64,000 nucleotides of DNA from Methanobrevibacter millerae (GTDB lineage: Archaea; Methanobacteriota; Methanobacteria; Methanobacteriales; Methanobacteriaceae). The stretch is from the NCBI GenBank assembly GCA_015063005.1, contig SUTF01000007.1, positions 1 through 64,000 on the forward strand. The letters run 5' to 3'. Shown here one piece after another: positions 1 to 8,800 of the stretch (position 1 is its first letter; each line of letters opens with the position of its first letter). The translations under genes were made by a program, and so were the position numbers. The notes beneath the pieces were generated by a model that searched no databases, had not been told where the DNA came from, and worked only from the letters and a program-made list of their open reading frames with translations.

Positions 1-2
1 TT

Positions 3-47
3 AGACTTCCAAATGCAAAACTGGACGCAAAAACATATAAAAATTAA
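3..47 (+). CDS. C-terminal tail of an upstream gene (partial)
   Basis: An open frame enters from the left edge and stops at a TAA, giving the final residues RLPNAKLDAKTYKN. The codons look like those of real genes nearby, but only 14 residues are visible, so no function can be assigned. It could also be a chance open frame. Confidence 0.3.
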   Translation, partial: RLPNAKLDAKTYKN

Positions 48-120
48 ATAAGCCTATAAAATTTTACAGACTCAAAATTTTAAATACTCATTAAATTAAA
101 TCTATAACTGAGATGTTATT

Positions 121-807
121 ATGATTAAAAAAATACCTGTTTTAGATTTAAAAGATGGTCAGGCTGTAAGTGGCAAATCAGGTCTAAGGGATACATATCA
201 ACCATTGCAAACGGTATTTGCTCCATCATCCAGTCCTGTTGAAATTGCACAGGGTCTAAAATTGAATGGTGCTGATGAATTATACATTGCAGATTTGGAT
301 TTGATTGAAAGCAACGGCCATAATGTCAATGAGATAAAAATGGTCAACACTATAATTCCAGTAATGCTTGATGCAGGAGTAAAAAATGTCGAAGCATTTT
401 CATTTTTTTTAGATTATGCCTTTAAAATAATTGTTCCAACAGAAACTCTTGAGGATATCAATGAACTGTACAATATCTTTGAAAAGTTCCCAAAGGAAAG
501 AATTGTAATCAGTGTTGATGTAAAGGACAATGAATTATACTGCAAAAAACTTGATTTATCATTTAATGAGTTCAAAAAAATATTAATCGAACTTGATCCT
601 GCAGAAATTATTCTTTTGGATATCAGTGGTGTGGGAACAAATCACGGATATAACAAAGAGCTTCTGGATGAGTTTGAAGAAATGAAAGATAAGCTAATAA
701 TTGCGGGTGGATTGAATAAGGACTCAATTGAAGAGCTTGAAAAATTGGGAATAAAAAAAGTATTGGTAGGAACTAGCCTACATTCAGGTGAAATTACAAT
801 AATCTAA
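121..807 (+). CDS. HisA/HisF-family TIM-barrel protein
   Basis: A 228-residue TIM-barrel protein of the HisA/HisF family, near the usual 230-250 residues. The N-terminal IPVLDLKDGQAV carries the Asp that acts as catalytic base in HisA. LLDISGVGTNHG (from about residue 165), AGGLNKDSIEEL (from about 195) and VGTSLHSGE match the phosphate-binding half of the barrel. No other his gene is nearby, and the middle of the protein differs from true HisA, so it is best called a paralogue of unknown substrate. Comparable paralogues are, from memory, common in methanogens and in tetrahydromethanopterin-using bacteria. TTTAAATA at 79-86 is a plausible TATA box. The stop overlaps by 4 nt the stop of a convergent small gene. 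Confidence 0.8.
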   Translation: MIKKIPVLDLKDGQAVSGKSGLRDTYQPLQTVFAPSSSPVEIAQGLKLNGADELYIADLDLIESNGHNVNEIKMVNTIIPVMLDAGVKNVEAFSFFLDYAFKIIVPTETLEDINELYNIFEKFPKERIVISVDVKDNELYCKKLDLSFNEFKKILIELDPAEIILLDISGVGTNHGYNKELLDEFEEMKDKLIIAGGLNKDSIEELEKLGIKKVLVGTSLHSGEITII

Positions 808-983
808 ATAAGTGCATTCAATACAACATATGGGAAAGCACAACCTACAGCAAAAAGTACTATGCCTAATCCTAATTTTGGATTGTTTTCGTCCAATATG
901 CCGGATATTATGAGTAATAATCCGAAAAATCCAAAAAGTACAGGTAGTATATGTGAAAATATTGTTGTTCCTATAACTGCCAT
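804..983 (-). CDS. Small two-helix membrane protein
   Basis: A 59-residue ORF on the minus strand starting MAVIGTTIFSHILPVLFG. It has two hydrophobic segments (about residues 5-29 and 39-57) separated by a polar turn DENNPKLG, so it should be a hairpin of two membrane helices. The composition and the helix-turn-helix layout look selected rather than random. It ends by overlapping the stop of the convergent HisA-like gene by 4 nt. Upstream on its own strand the sequence is AT-rich with plausible TATA boxes. The family is not recognised and the function is unknown. Confidence 0.6.
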   Translation of the reverse strand: MAVIGTTIFSHILPVLFGFFGLLLIISGILDENNPKLGLGIVLFAVGCAFPYVVLNALI

Positions 984-1106
984 TTTATATCACTAATATT
1001 CTTTTAATCTTTAAATTATATAAATATTTGTTGTTTATCATATTATTTTTTTAATTCTTTGTTTTTAGATAACTTTTTTATTATATTATCATCAAATAAT
1101 TAAATT

Positions 1107-1955
1107 ATGAGAATTGATACCCACAGTCATCACAAAAAAGCTGGTGAAAATTTAGCATTTGTATTTTTTATGAATTTGGCTTTCAATATTATTGTCATTA
1201 CTGGAGGTCTTGCAACAAACAGTATGGCAATACTTGCAGATTGCATTCATGATTTTGCAGATACCATTTCAATTGCCTTGGCATGGGCTTTGGAACGTGT
1301 ATCCCAAAAGGATTCAACCCATAATTATTCATATGGATATCAAAGATTTTCCATTTTAGGCGCTGTTATAATATCTGTTTTTGTCATAATAATGGCATTT
1401 GTTATATTGTCTGAAGCTATTCCAAGGTTATTTGCTCCTGAAGGAGTCGATGCAGAAGGCATGCTTGTCATAGCTATTATTGGAATCATATTCAAATCAA
1501 TATCTGTTTATAGGCTTCATAAAGGTGAAACATTTAATGAAAAGGCTATTTTGTTTCATCAGTTAGGTGATGTATTTGAATGGGTAGCAATATTGATATT
1601 AAGTGTTGTTTTAATATTCTGGGATGGTGCTCCATATTTGGATCCATTCGTTTCAATTGGAATTGCGATATGGCTTATATTCAATCTTGGACGTAATCTA
1701 TATAAATCTCTTGAAGTTTTGCTTCAAAAGACTCCAGACAACTTTGATGTGGATGAATTCAAGCATCAGATTCTTGCTATTGATGGTGTGAATTCTCTTG
1801 ATGATGTTCATATCTGGTCACTTGATGGAATTGATTCAGTAATGACGGTTAAGGTTGATGTGGACTTTAAAAAGGATATTGAAAATATTAAAAAAGAAAT
1901 ATATGATGTCTCAATCAAGTATCATGTTGTTGATATTACGATTGAAATATTATGA
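1107..1955 (+). CDS. Cation diffusion facilitator (CDF) family metal transporter
   Basis: A 282-residue inner-membrane metal/proton antiporter of the CDF family (ZitB/CzcD type), exporting Zn2+ or similar divalent ions. Membrane helix 2 holds the metal-site pattern DCIHDFAD (D45, H48, D52), and helix 5 holds the paired HxxxD (H151, D155). Together these form the tetrahedral site seen in ZitB-like members. The N-terminus (HSHHKK) is His-rich. The C-terminal roughly 75 residues (DEFKHQILAIDGVNSLDDVHIWSLDG onward) form the cytoplasmic ferredoxin-like dimerisation domain. Length is normal. The next gene follows after a short gap and may be cotranscribed, but it has no obvious link in function. 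The metal cannot be decided from the sequence, but the D/H rather than all-Asp pattern favours zinc. Confidence 0.9.
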   Translation: MRIDTHSHHKKAGENLAFVFFMNLAFNIIVITGGLATNSMAILADCIHDFADTISIALAWALERVSQKDSTHNYSYGYQRFSILGAVIISVFVIIMAFVILSEAIPRLFAPEGVDAEGMLVIAIIGIIFKSISVYRLHKGETFNEKAILFHQLGDVFEWVAILILSVVLIFWDGAPYLDPFVSIGIAIWLIFNLGRNLYKSLEVLLQKTPDNFDVDEFKHQILAIDGVNSLDDVHIWSLDGIDSVMTVKVDVDFKKDIENIKKEIYDVSIKYHVVDITIEIL

Positions 1956-1979
1956 TAAATTTAACGGTTTTATAAAATC

Positions 1980-2804
1980 ATGACGCTAGTTTCTATAGGT
2001 CCTGTTACTAATGACCTAATAATCTCTGGAGAGAATAAGCAATCAAAAACAGGTGGGGCTTGCTATTTTCAATCCTTTGTTTTTGAAGAATTTTTCAATG
2101 ATTATCTAATCATAACTAACTGCGGGGATGATGAGTTAATCAATGATTTTCCAAATTCGGATAAGGTTGAATTAATTAAAAAAGCTGACACCCACTATTT
2201 TATCAATGAATATCCTGATATTTCAAATAGGGATGTGCGCATTCAATCAACTAATTTTGCCAATATCCCAATCACCAAAAATGATTTGGAAGATATTTTG
2301 CCGGAAAGTATTGATGCATTTATTTTGAATCCGTTAAACCGTTATGATTTTCCCAAAGTGACTGTTGAATATTTGGCAGGATTCAATGTTCCCATATTCA
2401 TGTCAATTCAAGGTTTTTTAAGAGTTCCTGGTGATGAAGTAAATGGAAATCACACTATTAAATTAGAAGACTTTGATGATTTATATGTCATATTATCTGA
2501 TGTAGATGTGATTTTTATGGACGAATCAGAAAAAACTATCCTTCGAAACAATATTGATGTAGATGAAGTTGTCATAACTAATGGAAGTCATGGATCTCGA
2601 GTTGTTTTTAAAGATAATGAATACAAGATTAATGCGGTCAAGTGTGATGACATCCTCGATTCAACAGGCTGTGGAGATACATATATGGCAGCATATATCT
2701 CAAAAAAATTAACCACAAATTCCGTTTTAAAATCCGCCAATTTCGCATCAAAGATTGCTAGTGATAAACTTGGCTTTTCAGGGCCTTATAAAAGCGATAT
2801 TTAA
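1980..2804 (+). CDS. PfkB-family carbohydrate/nucleoside kinase
   Basis: A 274-residue kinase of the ribokinase/PfkB family. The C-terminal DSTGCGDTYMAAY (about residues 226-238) is the PfkB signature 2: the GCGD loop forms the anion hole and its Asp is the catalytic base. The N-terminal GGACYFQSF matches the substrate-binding GG motif. VVITNGSHGSRVVF is the usual strand before the ATP site. The sequence is shorter than most ribokinases (about 300), with a reduced lid. The substrate cannot be inferred; ribokinase, adenosine kinase and archaeal PfkB-like enzymes are all possible. Confidence 0.8.
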   Translation: MTLVSIGPVTNDLIISGENKQSKTGGACYFQSFVFEEFFNDYLIITNCGDDELINDFPNSDKVELIKKADTHYFINEYPDISNRDVRIQSTNFANIPITKNDLEDILPESIDAFILNPLNRYDFPKVTVEYLAGFNVPIFMSIQGFLRVPGDEVNGNHTIKLEDFDDLYVILSDVDVIFMDESEKTILRNNIDVDEVVITNGSHGSRVVFKDNEYKINAVKCDDILDSTGCGDTYMAAYISKKLTTNSVLKSANFASKIASDKLGFSGPYKSDI

Positions 2805-2874
2805 TTATAAGAAAACTTTATTAACAACGGTGTTAATAATTATATATGATTTTAAGAATTTTTTTAAATAATAA

Positions 2875-5800
2875 ATGATCATCATGTTATCCAATTCGTC
2901 CACTAATATAATTGAAAAAGAGTTTGAAAACTTACGTAAGGAGTTATTGGATTTAACCTTAAGAAATCAACTTCTTAATTTTAAATCCAGAGCAAAAACT
3001 GTATCTATTAAAAATCAAACTCCAATTAACGTATATCAAACATTGGTTTTGCAAGAAAACAAGATGTATTTTGTAGCCAATAAGAAAGATAAAAAAGAGG
3101 AAAAGTCTTCAGTATGGGATCATATTCCGTTTGACTTTTCAAAGTTTTCTGAAGGAAATAAGAAATTGGCTACTGATTTGACTCCTAATGAACTCCAAAA
3201 AAGATTATATTATATCAATAACCAAGCTAAAACAATGCTGCAGGAACAGGGTTACAATATCCTTTATTTGGCAGTAGGATTTTTGGAATGGGTGGATAAG
3301 TCCAAGCCAAAGCAAGTAAACCAGGCGCCATTGGTTTTGATTCCGGTTTCAATGGAAAGGAAAAAGGTCGGTGAATCATTTAATTTGGCATGGACCGGAG
3401 AGGATATTCAAACTAACATTTCACTTAAGGCAAAACTTCTTGAAGGAGGAATAGAGCTTCCTGATTTTGAATTTAAAAAGTATGGTGAAGTCGTTGACCA
3501 TTATATTGCCAAAGTAAAGCGTGCTGTAAGCAGGATGGATGATTGGAAAGTCAATAATAATATTGCATTAGGTTTTTTTAGCTTTACAAAATTTGTAATG
3601 TATAATGACTTGAATCCTGACAGCTGGGCTGAAAATGTGGATTTAACTAAAAATGAATTGATACAGGCTATTTTTAATCCCGCTAAAAACGATGTTGAAG
3701 CATTCAATGAGGAAGATATCGATTCGCAGCTTGAATATCAGACCATGTATCAGGTTTTGGATGCAGATTCATCACAGATTGCAGCAATACAGGATGTCAA
3801 GGCAGGAAGAAACCTTGTTGTGGAAGGACCACCTGGTACTGGTAAATCCCAAACAATTGTTAATTTGATTGCTGAGTTGCTTGCTGAAGGCAAGTCAGTT
3901 TTATTTGTATCTGAGAAAATGGCAGCATTGGATGTTGTAAAGGACAGATTGACTGGTGTGGGTTTAGGTAAGTTTGTTTTGGAATTGCATTCACATAAAA
4001 CCAGACGTAAGAAATTCTTAAAGGATTTGCAGAAGTCAACTACTGTCCGTGCGGTTGACACTTTAAATATTGATCAGACTATCAGAAAACTGGAAACCCT
4101 AAAAAGGCAATTGGACGATTATGCAAGCGTTATTCACAGACCTGTCTTTGCAGTGAACTTATCAGCATTTCAATTGTATGGTATGAAAGAGGCTGCAGAT
4201 GACCATTTTTCACGTAAGCAAAGCATAATGCCATTGGTGAGGTTCAATAGTCCGGAATCCATTTCAATTAAGGATTTGGATGACATCATTTTATCATTGG
4301 AAAGTGTAGCTGAATTGTATCAGACAATATCAAAGGAAAATCCTTGGAGTAAATGTGCACCGAAGAGTCTGCTTCCTGCGGATTTAAGGGAAATAGAAAT
4401 GTTGATTAATGATACATTAACTTCTCTTGATGCATTTTTAATTGAAAGAGGAAGGGTTTATGATATTTATGGCATTAAAAAGCCTAATACATTAAATGAA
4501 TTTAATAAATCCCTTTCAGCATTTGACATCATCAAATCTCAAAATTCAGAGTTGATTGACGCTAAGATTTTAAAGTCAGGAGCATGGGATAAGAATAATG
4601 ATGACGCTTATCTGATAATTCAGGAATTGGCCAAGTATCAAAAAGTTGCAGGCATTTTGGACAAGTTCAACCCAGGAATATATCATACCAATATAGATGC
4701 ATTGATTTACCAGTTGAATGAATTGTCCCATAAGAAATTGCGTTTCTTTAAAGGCAAACAGCATGTGGAACTGGTTGAAATGTATTATAACGTTCCTGTT
4801 CCTGATGATATTCCAACAATCATTAATGACTTGAATCAGGCAAAAATTGCAATTCAGCTTAAAAAGAATTTGGAAGCTAATGAAGCATTGGCTAAAAGAT
4901 ATTATGGTGACTATTGGCATTTGAATGCTGATGTAAATGATTTGAAAGCTATTGCCCAATGGATGAATCAGTTTACTGTCCTTACAAAAGAGGGAATCTT
5001 TTCACAGAATACCATTGACATATTGTCTAAGGATTTATTTGATATCAATCCTGAAAGGGATTTGGTTGACTATATTGACTCTGGAAACGAGTTCAGTAAA
5101 GATTTGGATAAATTGAAAGCTAAGTTAAATCCGAGAAGCAAGTTAATATTTAAAAAAGGAGCTAATGATGTAGCATTTGAAGATTGGCAGTCACAATTGT
5201 ACAACTGGAGAGGACAGTTATCAAGTCTTCATTTATGGTCACAATATCTAAATACTAAAAATTCCCTAAAAGGAACAACTGCAGAGTTATTTGTTGATTC
5301 AATTGAAAAAAGAAACATTAAAAAGGATGATGTAAAATCTCTGGTTGAAGGAAACTTTGCAGATTCTCTTTTAAATATATTATTTGTTGAAAATCATGAA
5401 TTGGCAACATTCATAGGCGAACTGCATGAAAACAGAATAAGGGAATTCAAGGATTTGGATAAAAAAATCCTTGTTTTGAATCGTAAAAGAATATTCCATA
5501 AGCTAAACAAGAATATTCCACAGATTTTTGGAGCTACAGAAAATCCTCAGGCTAAGGTATTGGCTGGAGAATTTACAAGAAAAAGCGGACACCTGCCTGT
5601 TAGAAAATTACTGGAAAAAGCTGGCGGAATGATTAAGCAGATTAAGCCATGTTTCATGATGTCTCCATTGTCTGTAGCACAATACTTGGATCCTACCAAT
5701 GAGGAATTGCAATTTGACGTAGTTATTTTTGATGAAGCAAGTCAAGTTAAACCTGAAGATGCATTAGGCGCATTCATGAGAGGAAAAACCGCAGTTGTAA

Positions 5801-8800
5801 TGGGAGATACCCAACAATTACCTCCAACATCCTTCTTTGACCAGATGGCAAGTGGAGAAAGTGATGAGGAAGAGGCAACGTCACTGGATATGGAAAGTAT
5901 CTTGCATTTATGTAAGTTGTCATTCCCAGTTAAAATGCTTAAATGGCACTACAGAAGCCGCCATGAGTCATTAATCAATGTATCCAATAAGGAATTTTAT
6001 GATAATGAATTATTAGTCTATCCTTCACCTTCACACAACGACTCTGAATTGGGATTGAAATTCCATTATAATCCGAATACTGCATATGACAGAGGGTCAT
6101 CATCTGCAAATCCAAAAGAGGCAGAGGATGTTGTTGAAGCAATATTTGACCATTTCGATAGATATGGTGATACAAAAAGTTTAGGTGTAGGAACATTCTC
6201 TGTTGCACAAAAAAATGCAATTTTGGAAAAGCTAGAGGAAAAACGTCGTGAAAGACCAGAATTCGAACCGTTATTCTCTGAAAACAAGGATGAAAGATTC
6301 TTCGTTAAAAACCTTGAAACAATTCAGGGAGATGAAAGGGATGTTATTCTAATAAGTGTAGGTTATGGTTTTGATAATGAACGTAAAATGTCACTTAACT
6401 TCGGTCCTTTAAATCAGGACGGTGGTGAAAGAAGACTTAACGTATTGATTACACGTGCAAGACAAAAATGTGTTGTATTTTCAAATTTCAAAGCATCCAG
6501 CATGAAATTAACTGCCAATCCGCCACATGGTGTAAGGGCATTAAGGGAATTTTTGGAATATGCAGAAAACTTAACGATGGGTGCCCATACTGCCGATGAA
6601 CATACAGCTGCTCCATTTGAAGATGCAATAGCCAGTTTCCTTGAAGAGAATGGATACCAAGTGGATAAGCAAATTGGATGTGCAGGTTTTAGAGTTGATT
6701 TGGCTATTGTTGATGAAGAAAACCCTGGAAAATATATCCTGGGAATAACGACTGATGGAAAAATGTATGCATCCAGTAAAGTTGCACGTGACCGTGATAG
6801 GCTCCGTGAACAGGTTTTGGAAGGATTAGGATGGAAACTTTACCATTTATGGTCCACAGATTGGTATAGGAACCGTGATTTGGGACGTAAAAAATTATTG
6901 GAATTCATTGAAAAATCAATTAAAGAAACTCGTGAAGAACAAAGAATTGCTCGTGAAAAAGAGGAAAAACGTAGAATTGAAGCTGAAAAGAAAGCTGAAG
7001 AATTAAGAAAAAAACGTGAAAAGGAACTCGAAGAGCAAAGAAAAAAAGAGGCCGAAGCAAAAGCTGCAATGCTTGGGGATGATGTGGAAGTAATACCTCC
7101 AAATGGTGAATTGGATTTCGATGATGACATTATTTTTGTAAGTCCGGATGAAATTGATGATTATGAAGATGATATAGAATTCACACAAGAGTCTCCAAGT
7201 GAATTCGTTCAAGCCAAACAGGAAACTAATGAAATTGACATTAAAGAATCTCCTAGTGAGTTTGTAAGCATTAATGAAGAAAATACTGGTAATGCAGGTG
7301 CACCTAATGAATTTGTCAGTGTAAGTGAAGACTCTAGTGCATTTGATGATTTCATTTTTGAAGATGAAAAAGAAGATATTTCATCTGAAGATGCGAAAGC
7401 AACGGTTATTGATAATTCAGATGATAACGATTCTAACAATGAATTTGTTGAAACAAGTGATGGTGAAGAACCTATAATCTCTGATGAGTCTGAAAATATA
7501 AATGAAGATGTTGTTTCAGACACTTCTTTTGAGAATGTTGAAGAATTGGATGATGATATTTCTGAGGATGATATCTTAAGTGTTGATTTGGATGATTCTT
7601 CTGAAGATATTGTCGGATTTGATGATGATATTTCTGAAGAAGATGTTTCTGTCATAGATTCTGAGGTTTCTTCTGAAAGTGTTAGTGAATCTGGGGATGC
7701 TGATATTTCTGAAGAAGATGTTTCTTCTGAAAATATTGCTGTGGAAGAATCAGTTGACCTGAATGATGATTATACTTTGGGTATTGATGAAGAGAATATT
7801 CCTTTTGAAAGTGCAGACAATCATGATGACTTTGAGGAAGATGACCTTGATGAAATTATAGAAGAATTGTCTGAAGATGATGAGTTAGTCAATGATTCTG
7901 ATAATCCTTTGGACGATGGTGAGGAAGATGAAGTTACATTTACAAGTGATAAAGACAATAGCGAAGATGTTCAATATAAAGCCGAAGAAAACGAAGAAGA
8001 AGTCCAAGAAGAAATAGATGATGATTCAGATTCTTCAAAAGTTAAATTTGGTTCAACTATTTCTAAATCATCTGGTGGAGGAATTCTATCTTCAATTAAA
8101 AATAAATTTTCATTATTTAATGAAGATGAAGATAAAACAGAAGAAGAGTTAACTGATATAATTAAGGATAAAATTGAGGATGGCGATTTTATTTATGTCG
8201 ACCATAGTAATGATGAGTTAGATGAGGATGTCTTTGATGAAGATATTGGTGATGATGCTGATGAACCGGAACCTGTTGTAAATGATGTTGTTGAAGATGA
8301 ATCTGTGTCTGTTGTTGATGATAAGTCTGAGGATGTTATTCCTGAACCTATTGAGGAAGAACCGGAACCTGTTGTAAATGATGTTGTTGAAGATGAATCT
8401 GTGTCTGTTGTTGATGATAAGTCTGAGGATGTTATTCCTGAACCTATTGAAGAAGAACCGGCACCTGTTGTTGAAAAGACTTCAGAAAAACATAAAGTCA
8501 ATTTCTCTTCAACAACAAGTAGTATAAATATTGATGATATATATGATGTTGAAGAGAATAGTCCTGATTTAAAGGAAACTGTTGTTGATTTTGACAATAA
8601 TAAAGAATTTGATGATGTGATTGACTCAACTTCTGACATTAAACATGACAATTCAGAGTCTAAAAATAGTTACTTAAATGATGATGATTTGGGTTCTAGT
8701 GATGATTCAAATCATGATTTGGAATCTGATACGAATGATGTAAGTGTTGAATCGGATGGAGATAATGTTGATTTAGGTTCTGATGATGATTATATTTATG

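Noticed and set aside
8193..8651. Minus-strand Ser/Thr-rich ORF
   Set aside because: It is antisense to the Asp/Glu repeats of the helicase gene; GAT/GAA-rich codons read backwards give Ser and Ile without stops.
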